DNA of 64,000 nucleotides, from assembly GCA_900618425.1 (NCBI GenBank), contig UZAN01039596.1:1-64000 (forward strand), read 5' to 3'. Both the position numbers and the translations under genes were made by a program. The notes beneath the pieces are model-generated. The model did no database searches and was not told the origin of the DNA. It saw nothing but the letters and a program-made list of their open reading frames with translations. Origin of the DNA: Echinostoma caproni. Lineage: Eukaryota; Platyhelminthes; Trematoda; Plagiorchiida; Echinostomatidae. Positions 1 through 11,945 of this stretch are shown here, piece by piece; within the stretch, counting starts at the first letter, position 1, and every line of letters begins with the position of its first letter.

Positions 1-59
1 AGATTAATTTGTCGTAAACGTATCTAACGTGCATCTTTCCTCATCAGGATTTGTTGCTT

Positions 60-720
60 GCATTTACCTTATATTGTAGGTAAAACTTTAATCAGACAGT
101 GATTAAAGTTCCCTACTGGTGCACGTTTGGATGCACGGGAAAAATGATTTGTTAACGAAAAAGTGGCCCAAGGAGGCATCATTTCGAGTGGAAAAGTAAC
201 AGGGTTCTGAAGGGACATAAGTGTGTAAAAACTCACATCAGATCTGTTGAAATCACCTGTTGAAATCACCAACAACGACGAATAAAGATGTGACAGAACT
301 CTCCAACATGATTGGATAGAAAGCATCCAGGAAGGAAGACAACTCACTAGGAGTACAATCAGGAGTGATCTATGGGTTTGAAAACATGACCGAAGAGTAA
401 CGCAGGAGTAAACGTGGTTTACATTCTACAGAAATACAAGAAATGTTTAGTGTGAAGTGAGTAAATATGCATTTGGTGGAGTTACACCACGACCGGTGCA
501 CATAAGTGATGACGCCTCCACCTTTAGTTTTCCTTCCTGGAGTTCTATCTGCTCGAAATATTTGGAAGCCTTCGATCTGAACCAATTCGTCATCGACGGA
601 TTCTTGTAACCAAGATTCTCGGAAAAGTAGCACACAACTTTTGGAGTACTCTCCATAGTGAATCAGGAGACCGATGTCCGATAGCTTAGAAAGAATTGAG
701 CAGACAAGATCGGAAAACCA
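60..720 (-). pseudogene. LINE endonuclease (APE-type) fragment
   Basis: On the minus strand the translation shows the order typical of the apurinic-type endonuclease of non-LTR retrotransposons. An FRESWL segment (family SETWL, metal-binding Glu) is followed by GFQIFRADRTPGRKTKGGGV, then CISVECKP, then GDFNR (family GDFN) near position 260, then TRNDASLGHFFVNKS, matching the family PTR...LD region. The final SDH active-site motif is not recognisable. The fragment lies in two or three frames. A 13-bp tandem duplication right at the GDFN codons (244-269) is one cause. No RT follows within the window, because the downstream side runs off position 1. The style of the motifs fits the CR1/L2/Rex1 group. 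It may be the endonuclease half of the family seen at 18.3-21 kb, which is a guess. It is a dead relic. Confidence 0.8.
244..269. repeat. 13-bp tandem duplication inside GDFN motif
   Basis: The unit CTGTTGAAATCAC occurs twice in direct succession. Thirteen bases is not a multiple of three, so it shifts the endonuclease reading frame at its catalytic GDFN motif. Confidence 0.85.
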
Positions 721-1569
721 ACAATCTTCGGGTTTCGGTGCTTAAGTGCAACTTTCCAGCCAGAGCGATGTTTTTCCGTTTGCCATAGGAATTTTGGTGA
801 TCCTTTTGACCTTATTGCTCACAAAACGTGAAAAAGCACATAAGAACGGTCCGTTGATATATTCCACGAATACACGTAGGAAAATTATACTGAGCGCGTT
901 GTAGGTAATCTTTGAAGTCACCGTAATTGATGCAAAAGTATATCCAAAGGTTGTGTGTGATGAAAAATCCAAAGCTCCAGCGATGACAAAAATGACACGG
1001 CCAATTTTAAAGACCATTCATCGTGGACGTTCCGGAATCTTCCGATCGCGTTGCAACCATGAAATCCACGCTCGAATCGCATAATCCATGTGAGGCCGAA
1101 TGTATGCTGATAACAACCATGGAAACAGCGTAGGTTCAAATTTGCCTATTTCACTGTCTCGTCATAACTCTACCTTACTCAAGTTTAGTTTACTAAGCTG
1201 CCCTTGAAACAACCCAAGTCGCCTATTTCTCATTAGCATTAGTATTCAAGAAGATTAACACATGGAATCTTTGATCAGGTAATTGTCACAGGTGCAGAGA
1301 CCAAGAATGTCAAAGGTCAAAAGTGACGGAAATGGGGTTCACTCGCACTTTGTACTACTCATTTTAGGGTTCGATAATTTTGGTCCATCAATACGGAATC
1401 AGCTAGGTCACCCGCCTTCGTTTGCTTCAGTTTTGTGAAAATGTCCTATTCACGAGAAATCCCTTATAGTTTATGTAATGAAAGTGTCGACTAGAATGCC
1501 ATAATATTTTCACTACCTTAATCAGTCGACTTCCGCGTTCGGCAAACTACTGTGGAAACGGCCCGAGGA
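721..1569. other. No gene recognised
   Basis: Several short open frames on the minus strand (742-1139) carry no motif I recognise. This could include the 5' part of the LINE fragment at 60-720, but no conserved LINE sequence can be read here. Confidence 0.5.
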
Positions 1570-1775
1570 TTATGAAAGTAACCCTCAGTACTCCGGACAT
1601 GGTCACATCAGTCTTGCAGGTATGGTATCAAAATAGAAGAAGAGGACCACCAGAATTACGCCTCAGACCACTGTTGAACAGTGAGGTAAAACGATGTCCG
1701 CAGTTAGAAAAACAAACTCCACTTCCCTCTACTTCTTCGGTAACTCACAGCAGCAGGACTGATTCCCCCAAAAAG

Positions 1776-1814
1776 CTACTGATAGCCGGCCTCAGAGTGA
1801 TCGGCTATCAGTAG
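1776..1814. repeat. Perfect 13-bp hairpin
   Basis: The arms CTACTGATAGCCG (1776-1788) and CGGCTATCAGTAG (1802-1814) are exact reverse complements around a 13-base loop. It sits just before the readable endonuclease of LINE copy A. A functional role is not shown. Confidence 0.9.
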
Positions 1815-1837
1815 TTCGAATGCGCTTGCAAACTGGT

Positions 1838-2437
1838 CAGTGGAATCTTGTTGCCATTACCGAAACTTGGTTGACGGCAGATATTCTCGATTCAGAATTG
1901 CACCTACCAGGAATGTCACTGTTGAGGCGTGATCGTTCTACATGAGGTGGCAGTTTGCTACTATATTTCCGCAGCAACCTTCAATGTGAACCACTCGATT
2001 TCTTCAATGCAGCCCCCGACACACTTTGGTGCACAATGAGGCTGTCCAAAGATAGCAGTTGTTTGATCGGTGTAGTCTCCCAGCCTCCTGCATCCTCAGA
2101 CTAGCTAGCGAGGCACTTTTGCAGACTATGAGAAACGCTGTATTTGTAAAGTTCACTCATATTCTCATTATGGGAGACTTCAAATGTCCCAATGTCCCAA
2201 AGCCAGAGCTATCACCATCCTTTAAAGCGAAACTTACAACAGTTTATAGACTCATATCCGATGTATAATCACGTGACGGATCCCTCCAGATTTGGAGCAG
2301 ACCATCAACCATCAACATTGGACTTGGTATTGACAAGCAAGGAGTTTGTGGTCGAATTGGTCGAAATAACTTCTCCATTAGGATGGAGCGACCATGCAGT
2401 TCCGCTTTTCGATTACATTTACTATGCCTCAATATAA
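1838..2437 (+). pseudogene. LINE copy A endonuclease domain
   Basis: Translation gives LVAITETWL (metal-binding Glu present), then LLRRDRST, a premature stop, LLLYFRSNLQCE, and LWCTMRLSKDSSCLIGVV. Next come IMGDFKCPN (the family GDFN has become GDFK), then STLDLVLTSKEFV and WSDHAVPLFDYI, in which the catalytic SDH is preserved. This is the full order of an APE-type endonuclease, which nicks target DNA to prime reverse transcription. At least two internal stops and two frame changes (about 2160-2200) break it. It ends in a stop after YYASI at 2437. Confidence 0.85.
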
Positions 2438-2829
2438 ATATGCCTGAAGACCAAAACCTGCACAGTTATTGACCACAATGAATCGCTGAACCTTGCTACT
2501 GTCAATGGACGCAACCAGAAGAGCAGCTAGATCCAATCGAGGCCTAGAAAAGATTCATTGAAACACTAACAGAACTCATAACGGTCGTCACAAAAACCAA
2601 GCCTGTCGGTACGTTGTCTACACGATTGTCACCTATCCGTAGTCGAACCAAGAAGTGGATGCCACAGAGGAATTTCTCTTCGCGAGAGTTCAGATATCCG
2701 ACCACCGACACCTAGAATAACTATTTCTTGTTGAGAAACCTTTGTGTAGAATTAATGCAAGGGGATAAACGAAGGTTTCAATAAACTCCGGCACATAAAT
2801 TTATTGCCTATCCAAAGCTACTGTATAAG

Positions 2830-4023
2830 CATTTCAATGCTACCAGAAAAGTGAAATATGGAATACCGGCACTAAGGCATGCAGGACGCGTTTACACTAC
2901 TACTGCTGAAGCAGCCGAATTCCTAAAAGTCCAGTTCTACAAGGTGTTCACTACAGGTACCAAAGGCGGATTACAGCTTCCACACCTTCTATCAAGTGAC
3001 CCATACCCCCAACTGACCACCGTCAGGTTCAAATCTGAAGCGGTTATAAACAAACTATTGGCGCTGCGCCGGAATTCATCTCCAGGAGAAGACACATCCG
3101 GCCACAGACCCTGCCGTCCTTGGCAAATTACATATTTGAAATAATTGCCCATTTATACCAAATAATGTTCGCCAAAACGAAAATCCGTCAACCCTGGAAA
3201 CACGGCACCACTTCGCCTATTTACAAAGGTGGCTGTAGAAGTGATCCTGCAAACTACCGTCCAGTTACACTTCTTCCTGTTCTGTCAAAATTAACGGAAT
3301 CGATTGTTGCTGATTCTCTTATGGATCATTTCGAGAAGCATAACATGCTTTCGCCGGCCCAACACGGGTTTCGAAGGAGATGCTGGTGCACGATAAACCT
3401 GCTACTTGCAGGACATAAATGGAAAAATCAGTCGACGCATGAGAGGCAGTAAATGTAGTATACTTAGGATTCTCCAAATATGTTTTGACAAGGTTAACCA
3501 CCATATACTGCTGCAAAAGCTCCACAATTACGGTGTCCGAGGACTGCTAATGGATTGAGGAATTTCCTCGACCGCATACCGCACCGGTTCAAGTTGATGG
3601 TTCTCTGTCGGGACCGATTGAGGCTGTCCGTGGAGTTCCGCACTCGGTCCGTACCTTTTCTTAGCCTTCATAAACGACCTACCTTGGAAAAAGACATTAT
3701 TATTCGCTGATGCTGTCAAAACATGGAGGATAGTAAAATATCCTGAAGATTATGAAACCTTGCAGGAAACGCTCGACGCAGCTTACCAATGGTTCATCGT
3801 TATTGACATTGAATTCAAGGTTAGGAATGGTCACCTCCGACGACATCCGGTTGAACTTCTGCTCCAAAAGAACCAGCTCGACCGCAGGCGTCATTCTTCC
3901 AGCCTCAGAGTTTGTAACACCTGGAACTCTCTTCCACTTCAAGTTGTTTGTGCATCAATCATCGATTCATTCAAGTTACGACTGGATGAAGCATTGAACC
4001 ACCTAATGTTTCAGTACCCGTGA
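2830..4023 (+). pseudogene. LINE copy A reverse transcriptase and C-terminus
   Basis: The frames carry RKVKYGIPALRHAGRVYTTT, LLALRRNSSPGED, KHGTTSPIYKGG and NYRPVTLLPVLSKLTESIV. They continue with SPAQHGFRRR, a decayed motif A (GFSKYVLTRL in place of DFSKAFDKV), GPIEAVRGVP, and FADAVKTWR (family FADDxKIWR, second Asp lost). The text then jumps to RHSSSLRVCNTWNSLPLQVV and FKLRLDEALNHLMF, the conserved C-terminus, so the RT connection region is deleted. The enzyme would copy its own mRNA at a chromosomal nick. This copy cannot, because of stops, frameshifts and lost catalytic residues. Confidence 0.87.
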
Positions 4024-4125
4024 GTGAACGTCAAAATTTGCTATTCAATTGTACTAGCAACCGAACCCAGTGTGTACAGACCCTATGGGTTTAAATCAGC
4101 ATCAGCTTTCTAATTTGCCCATAAT

Positions 4126-4158
4126 TAAAATTTAAAATTTGAATTTGAAATTTGAATG
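4126..4158 (+). repeat. Possible LINE 3' tail (ATTTGAA-like tandem)
   Basis: Imperfect repeats of ATTTGAA/AAATTTGAA lie about 100 bases after the end of the copy A C-terminus. CR1-clade LINEs often end in short tandem repeats rather than poly(A). In this AT-rich DNA it could also be chance. Confidence 0.4.
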
Positions 4159-4366
4159 TTAATGTTTATTTGATCACGGTTCAGCTCAATCGGTGCAGGG
4201 AACTTCATCCCTCCTGATTTCATATGACATCAAAGGAGTGACTCCGATCTCAGCTGGAAAGAAAATCGCGGTGATATTTTTAGTAATTATAGATGTAGAA
4301 AACTGTTTGTTTTACTGAAAAAAATTATCAAAAAAAGCTATGCAAATGATTGGCGGTTGAGCGTAG

Positions 4367-5263
4367 GTTTTACCTTTGAACCCTAATCCGTTGGAGCAAG
4401 AAGCCGCTTGCAAATATATTGCAAAAGGTGCCGTCGCTTTGCCTGAGTCTAGTGATGTGTCTATCCACTTATATTCTCAGGACTTGTTTGCTAATCTTTG
4501 TATACAACCTCCGGATGTAGTCAATGTTGCATTTACGTACACGGTTCATTTGTTTTGATGCGGTTATCGATCGGAAAACCACTTTGATAGCCGTTATTTA
4601 TAGCTGAGAAAGCAAAGCTGTGAGAAGTTCCCATTTCATAGAATCATTCAGCTCGTAAATTGAGAATATACTAAAGAAATGCGATCGAAGTTCTCTGAGG
4701 CAAGTGTTCACTTTACACCAGTTGGTCCATGGTTATACCAAACACTATTCGTCAAGCATATAGAAACCTGGGTGTTTACATGTGGTGGGATTCCAATAAA
4801 CCGTGTTTGTATTTGCTAGTTCAGAAGCATGGAATGTTCCCTTCACATTGTTATATTGCGGATACAAAGAGGATGAATGGAACAAAAATGTATCCACCAT
4901 TCAACCGTCCGATGCGTGTGCTGCCAGAAAAAAGGAAAACTGAACTGTTTGAAACTTGTCGTATGTAAAGATCAACTTAAATGCCTCCTGTGTAAGCAAA
5001 AGTCATTTCAATATTTTTTGGAATATTTTTGTTCATTAAAAGTCAAATTTGTGGAGACACTTCGTGTAATGGAAGAGCGAGATGTTTGCAAAACGGGTGA
5101 CCACTGTTTTGATGTGAGAGGAGTTGAAATTCACTCAGGTTTGCTGTCTTCCTTATCAAGATTTGTGGATTCTGACGCTTGCAGAATGGCTTTTACTGGT
5201 ATTCTTGAAACTAATATGTCATTGAGAAGATCACACAAATCCAGTAACACTCAAATATGCTAG
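4367..5263 (+). other. Unassigned open frames, one Cys-rich
   Basis: Three plus-strand frames follow one another: 4367-4558 (about 63 codons), 4729-4968 (79 codons) and 4877-5263 (128 codons, starting MEQKCIHHST). The last holds clustered cysteines, CVCCQKKGK then CKDQLKCLLCKQ, which look like paired CxxC zinc ligands. The spacing faintly recalls the C-terminal Cys-rich tail of piggyBac transposases, but nothing else of that family is visible. I do not recognise the protein. A 128-codon frame is near the upper end of chance in DNA of this composition. Confidence 0.2.
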
Positions 5264-7575
5264 AAAGGAGCTGTTAAATAGCTTAATGGCTTTTTGAAGA
5301 TCTAATGAGTTGTATACGAACATGATATCTGGAAGATACCATCTTATGGTTCTATCCTACACGAACAACGGACACAATTTGCACTTATCTCTATGATAAG
5401 ATAAAAGCATTGCTAATTTTATTCATTTTTGGTGTTTTCTTTCATTTACCAAATACTTGTCACTCCTTTATAAACGTACTCTTAATGCGGTACATCTCAC
5501 TCCCAATTATTCACATAAATTGATAAATTAATATTTCCAAGCCTGGTTACCATTAAGGCGAATAATTTTCTGAGATACAAATATGTTCTCCTCACCCCTG
5601 AAGGAAGCAATTGCAATTGGGGAATAACCCTCACGTGAATAACTAATGGTACACACAGAGTTTGCTAATCGGTAAGTGGTTTCCAGTAAATAATATCATA
5701 TTAGTAAACTTATGACAGACGCTAAGATGCTACCATGTATTCGCATCAATTATTACGTGTAAAACCAAGTTTTAAAGATATGAAAAACAAAGCAACTAAC
5801 GTTCCTTTCAGTCCTTTGAAAAAGTTCCATAGTGAAACAACCAGCGGGAAAGAATGTAAGTAATCACGTGCTCAAAAGCAACGTCTAGGCGAATTACCAA
5901 GTGTTGGGATTTGGAATGATCCAAAGGAATATATTGTAACTCGTTGATAAAGCATACCAGACGAACCAAGAAATACTGCGAAATTTGAATAACACGAAGA
6001 AACATAAAGCAGTGTTATGACTATCATTTGTGAGACGGGCAAGTTACCTAGTGTGGGTAACAAGTAGCATGAATTTGGCGTAAGGTACAGAGATAAAGAC
6101 AAAAGTAAAATATAACTCCGCGAATTTGGCGGAGGGAGAAACTAATCATTCTATGAATAGACGCACTCAATCACAATATCGGGAGTAGACATGGTTGTTT
6201 GACAAAGTAATTTACATAAACCACAACACTATTTCCACAAAAGATTTCGGAGAGAACAAGGGTTCGATCCCAAGGCAGTTAAATCGATAGATTAGAACTG
6301 CTGATACGTAACCCATCGCTTTGCATTGGATAGTAACTAATGTCAAATGAGTGGATGTGAAACTTAGCAATCCGAGGTGCATTCGATCCACCGACGCGAA
6401 CGCCTCAGATTAGGCTACATTGGAATTCAGAAAAAAACACAATGCAACTACAAAATATTTTTCCGGTGGTAGGTTCACAACACTTCCATCAGACAGTTCC
6501 TTCTGATCATGATAATAGCTTATATTGTCCCTTTGGTGGAATTGGTTTAATGGATCAAATTGAAAGCTTATTGAACCTGTTCAGCGTTCTGACCTAATTC
6601 TAGATAAACTGGCTCCAAACTGGGTGTGAATCTTTGTCTAAAGTGAACATTTTCCGAGTGAAATTTGACATGAGACAGTGAACACATTGTTTTAAACTTG
6701 CTTTCTCTCGAGAGATTTCTATCTAAAAAGAAAAATGGTATTTTTGGGTGGTACCCCAGAACTCCAATTATATTTCACGTATCAACTGTTCACTTCTGCC
6801 ATGTAACAATTATATTCAAAAAATACTCTAACCCGGATCTGATGATAGTCCAAGTGAGAAAAAGTGATTGTAAGTGTTCGCGTGCATACAACAAATTACC
6901 TTACATTCTGAAAACAACTAAATTTGCACGTTTTAACTGAATTCCCGGGAAACTCACCAAATTGGAACGCTTGAGGGCAAATGGATAATTATCAGGTAGG
7001 ATGAAATTGGATCACTTGTGATGTATGGAATTATATAGACAAATAACCAATTAACAAAATGGTACACAGCTTTTGTGGTTTGCCTGTAGGAAAACCAATG
7101 CCAGTTTTCTATCAAGACCTCCAGAAACAAATGACACCATGTGACGATGGTCTCTGTAAGTGTAATTATCTATAAAAATTAAACGAATACTGAAGTTTAC
7201 GCTGTTTCCACTCAAGGTTCTAAGGAATGAATCTGTCAAAAGCGAAATCAACATGACTCAACTCTGTTAGTTTTTCCATCCAGAAAAAAAGTCATTCTCG
7301 AAAACTAAAGTTTTCCATAAAACTGGAATATAAATGACAACTTGTTTAATTCACTCACGCAGAGCAAGGTAAAATCCACTGGTTATCTTGTGAAAATCGG
7401 TTGCTGTTGCCCAGGAAATGTTTAGATCCCGGTTCAAAGTGTGAGAACCGATCACTGGTAGATCACTCTCAAAAATACACATGAAAACCACAAATGCTGG
7501 TGAACATCTCTATGGAAATGTAGCATATTGTCGACGATCAAGAAGATGATGTAAGATGTCATTTAAGAATGTTAC
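5264..7575. other. No gene recognised
   Basis: AT-rich DNA with only short open frames. Two sites (about 6252 and 6380) resemble an RNA polymerase III B box (GGTTCGATCCC, ATTCGATCC) but have no tRNA fold around them. Confidence 0.5.
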
Positions 7576-7695
7576 AAGTTCCGTTGATGATGTTACCTAC
7601 CTTGGTTACGAAACGTCTCCGAACAACACTTCCATGTCACGGAACTCATCAACACCGAATCCGCATCCCGAGCTTCAATCATTCCACATCATTTG
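7576..7695 (+). repeat. Dispersed repeat, copy 1 (about 120 bp)
   Basis: By eye this segment aligns almost without gaps to 56925-57045, at roughly 70% identity. Both contain TGATGTT(A/G)CCTA, a TTGG(T/C)TA(C/T)GAAAC core, and end in GCTTCAATCATTCCACA. It is diverged, dispersed repeat DNA of unknown family. Confidence 0.65.
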
Positions 7696-7699
7696 CAAT

Positions 7700-10600
7700 G
7701 AATAATAGCACAATTGTTGATGTTTGTAGGCCGAATGAGCTACAACAACTAAGAGTTCTCACGAGTGTGAAAGGGTCACAATTTTTGTACTCATACTAGT
7801 AGGCCGTTTGTCTATCGGATGTTGCAGTTGAGAAATGGGCCTCGAAATAAATTCAAAAGGCATTATTCAGCAACAAAGACTTATTCTAATGTACCAAAAA
7901 CGTGAGCATACAAAGACAATGCATTTGATGAAATAACCAAGATTTCGTAGTATACCTACACTTGAAAACGGAGATGAGGCAAACAAGCTTGCTTTCAGTG
8001 CTTTATCTACCTACATTCTTCAAATTAAATCCAATGATTGGTCAAGAAGTGAATACTTTACGTTTTAAGCGCCATGATCGGAAAATGGTCTAAACGGCGA
8101 AAGCACTTATCACAATCAGAGAAACTTCAAAAAATGGGAATATATTTTAGTGAACCTTTAATGCATTAGTATGGTTCATTACTCCGAAAATATGCACCAC
8201 ATTCAGGATTGTTTTACAATGGTTGTTCAAACAGTGAAGCTCTAATAGTGAAGCCATTTCGAACGGCTGAACTTCGATAAATAGTGGACTAGATGACTGG
8301 AAACGTTTAGTTTCATTCATCAGCTCGACTATTGATTCATTTGTTCATTCATTTTCTCTCATTTGACTCGAACAGTTTCACTTGTTTTCCATTGAACTAT
8401 ATTCGGTACAAATTCCAAATATAAACTGAACCAGCTACATCCTCTCACATTCTATTTGCTGCTTATGTTTATGAGCTTTCATTTGACAGTCATCAACATA
8501 CCTGAATTTAATCTTGAGAAATATAACCCAAAATTTGGATGACATCCGCCAAATCGGAATAGGCTCTGTTCCCGCGACCAGTGGATAAAACATGGCGTCC
8601 TGATCATCGGTGTCAGGAACAGATACGGAATGGTTACGCATACCATGAACGTGTGCCCACAGGGAGAGCTGAATTCTCCGCAATTCGGAGCGATCATATT
8701 CATTTAGAGCAATGACCAATTGAGGTCAAGCTAATTTCTTTCCAACTAGTCGACAGCACATTTGAAGTGCAGATGATTCACAGTTTTATCTGTGAGGGCA
8801 AGCTGAAAAATATTCATTGTAATGCTAAGGCTTGCAAAACATGGCTTGAAAAAATCTATCTATTCTCTTGGGCATTGGTATACAAGAAAACATTTTAGAT
8901 ACCGTTATATTCCTTCTTGCATTCTCATTGACACAAAACCCGCTACACCCCACTCAGCTTGCGTATTGACGATAACCAGAATGCTAGATGTAATGCACTT
9001 TGATAAGGGTGTGTTAATTAATATGAAAAATAAGAGTCACCTGGTTAAAAACAAACAGAAGTTTATGACTTTCTATGGTTATACAATTCCAAACACAATC
9101 AGAGGCAGGTAACTGGCAAAGATAGATCAGCCTACAAGACAAATACCTAATAAATTATTAGAATTCATCTCTCAGAACGATGTTCTTGAGACATCCAGCT
9201 TGAAGGAATCATTCAATCTCCCCTGGAAGTATGAAACAAAGAAATGCTTCATCTTGTTGCTGATTGAATGTTGACGTGGGTATAATTATGTTAGGCAATA
9301 GATTGAGTGTTGCATTGCAGAACAAATAAAGTTGAAGTTCGAATTATTGGGGCACAAATTTACTTCTGAGAGGTGGCGGAATAGCATTTATTTTGATAAT
9401 AATTCTATGGCTACTTCAAAGACTTTCCAAGGCTTTATTTGTTGGTGGATATATTGGCGTACAAACTGGAAGGTGGAGCACTGAAACAGTCACCCTTGCA
9501 TAGGGATGCACATTTTTTACAAACATCATTTTTTTTCATCCTGTGAACCAGTCTTTGATGTCCGAGAACTATTCAACGCATTCATTGGTTTTCGAATGAG
9601 TTTACACTTCACATCGTTGAAGTTAACAAAAACCACTTTGTCTTCTTCGGATATCAAAAGGCTGGCAGCGTGCGAGTAGAATCAGATTGAAACTTACTTC
9701 ACAAACATAAACTGAAAGAATTTCATCTCACTTTTAACTTAGGGGAATTGGATGCTTTACTTGGCAATAAATGTCGGGAGCACATTTTATTTAAAGGACA
9801 TACAAGGACAAAAATAATCCAAACAAAGGGATATTTCACACAAACATCGGACTGTTATCATTTAGACGATTAGTTTCAGACGATAGCACAGCAATTTGAA
9901 AGCTGGTACGACTAACAATCAATGTAATGTCTTCGTGTGACTAATCAATTGTCCCGATATCTTAACACCGTTTACTAGTAGAAATATCCGTAAATGGTTT
10001 ACCGTACCACACGTTTCGATTATGAGGTGTTATCAACCATAAATCGATAAAAGGGCAACTCGCACATGCTGATAAGTTGCAGTTGCCTAGGAGCTTCCAA
10101 TTTCTCAAGCAAATTCACTATCGTGTCTCGCTTCAGCAACTGTGCGACGATTCCATCTTCAAACTAGACTTTACAACACGAAAGTGTGCGGATTTTCCAA
10201 TGGCTTCTCAAAAATGTTTTCCTAAGAATTAAACCAAGAACTCGATGTTTCAGCCGAACAAAAAAGGCACAGTTCCTCGAAAGGACGGCACTCTTCACTC
10301 GAATATTTCGTTTCGGATAACTAAAGCAATTTTTCTGCAAAATGAGGTGAGATTTTATTTCAAAGATTCAAAGAACGACCTATTAGTTGAATTGACAAAA
10401 CGTTTTCGTCCCCTTTTCAGATGGTAAAGCATCGTTGGTGAAAAAATTATATCAGCATAAACTGCGCTACTTTCTTTAGACAGGCACAAAGATGAAAAAA
10501 GAATATTGATTGCGGCGGGAAACTCAGCTAGGCAAAGAACGGAGTTTCCGCAAATGACTATAAAATTAAAGCAGCTTGAAATTTTCGGCGTGAAAACGAA

Positions 10601-11882
10601 ATAGTGATCGTAGACATTGCATGTTTTCAGAGCAACAGTAAGCATTATGCTGCGATCATATCATGTAAGCATATCTCTCATCCTTAGTCGAACGGAAAAT
10701 GAAAAGTCACTTGTTCTTACGGAGCAACGCATGTGATAGAATAAGTGTTGAGTTTAGGTATAACAGTTTTAGATCAACATGGAATGCGACAATAAAATCT
10801 TTTGTCCTATTGAAAATTTGGCTTCATTGAAAAAAGTTCACGTGTACCGGGGCATTCATCGTTGTTGTGCTGGTTATTGTGTTCGATAAGCACAGAGATA
10901 ATGTTTCTTGTCACTGTTTGATCCATGTTAGGGATCGGCAACAGCGTATTTAGGAGCCGTTCATTGTCTAACAAGGTGCGATACTCTCAAAGAGTACCCG
11001 TCAACCCCAAGTATCCAAATCAGTGCACTTCTACAATGTAGTTGTCATAATAAAAATCTGTATTTGTTTATTCAGATTGGAATTGAATGAAACAAATAAT
11101 ATCCCCACAATCTAACTATCTCAATCTCACAACCATCGCAAATGCGCTGCAATACACTTTGAACGTCGAGGTGTTGCAACCTCGTAGGTGAGAGGTGTTG
11201 TACAATGGCCCCCTTTCTCTCAGAATAAATTACAATAACCGTTGAGGCCGTGAAGGGCTATAATTTCAACGTCCTTTTCTCATACCATCAAAATTTCCAG
11301 AAGGTTCTCAAACAATGGAAATTGCTCCAGTATGTCTGTTTGCTGGCACTACTTTTGCTGTTCGTTTCGGGGCGGGAATTTATAAAACCAACTGGGCAAA
11401 ATTGCTGGGATGCAGTAAGCAACCATCTGTTTGTTCGGTAAAAGCGAATGGGTTGTATTTTTCACCGCCAGATTCATTTCTAACGGGCACATGTTAGATC
11501 ATTTTGTTCTGGTCGACAGACACCAGATGTTCTTCACGCGGTCTTTTTAATTACAGTCCACTTATTAACGGTTGTGCCAATCCACGCACGCACACATGCC
11601 TGCAGCTGGTGATGTCGACGCTTTTCGTTCGAGTGGTTGTTTTTATCGTGCTCATAAAATGATGGTGGCAGATCCAATCAAGGCTGATGAGAGACGACTC
11701 CGGAGAAATGCTCTGCAACCACTTGTGCTTTTCGCAAATGATCATATTTGAACTGGAAAGTGGATTGTAGCTCATTTTTCTATGGTAAACATTTGAAAAT
11801 CATGCTTACTACTGAACATTGGTTGTCTATGAAAATGGTTAACTATGGACAAAACTTTCTTTCACTTATGTTCGGTAGTTTC
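7700..11882. other. No gene recognised
   Basis: Only short open frames are present. The longest are 8435-8719 (minus), 8822-9112 (plus) and 10355-10645 (minus), and none carries a domain signature I trust. The minus frame at 8435-8719 contains FRYVDDC, which looks like an RT box, but nothing around it fits an RT. Confidence 0.5.
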
Positions 11883-11945
11883 AGAAGGCCGAAATAGCTA
11901 AAATTAGTTAAGAAAATATCATTTTAGAATAGCTATCGGCCTTCT
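11883..11945. repeat. Imperfect inverted repeat
   Basis: The left arm 11883-11904 (AGAAGGCCGAAATAGCTA then AAAT) and the right arm 11921-11945 (ATTTTAGAATAGCTAT then CGGCCTTCT) are reverse complements apart from small indels. A 16-base loop separates them. It could be a hairpin-type remnant. No target duplication is evident. Confidence 0.7.

Larger units (their letters stand above)
1570..4160 (+). mobile_element. CR1-clade (SR1/Pido-like) LINE remnant, copy A
   Basis: A long, frame-broken LINE reads in one orientation: endonuclease (about 1840-2437), linker (2440-2850), RT (about 2850-3730) and C-terminus (about 3860-4020), then a 3' untranslated part. The segment between the RT catalytic box and the conserved C-terminal WNSLP motif is much too short for the family, so several hundred bases are deleted there. 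The 3' sequence around 4078-4115 (CCTATGGG...CAGCTTT) resembles the equivalent part of copy C near 32560-32590. An ATTTGAA-like tandem run at 4126-4158 may be the element's 3' tail. Reading frames change many times, so the insertion is old and inactive. Confidence 0.85.

Noticed and set aside
4877..5263. piggyBac transposase tail
   Set aside because: Only a loose Cys pattern matches; no DDD catalytic region or terminal repeats are seen.
6240..6400. Two B-box-like words (GGTTCGATCCC, ATTCGATCC)
   Set aside because: No A box at a suitable distance and no cloverleaf around either.
8435..8719. Minus-strand frame with FRYVDDC, like a PLE or LINE catalytic box
   Set aside because: No motif A, B or thumb sequence is found on either side in any frame; probably chance.
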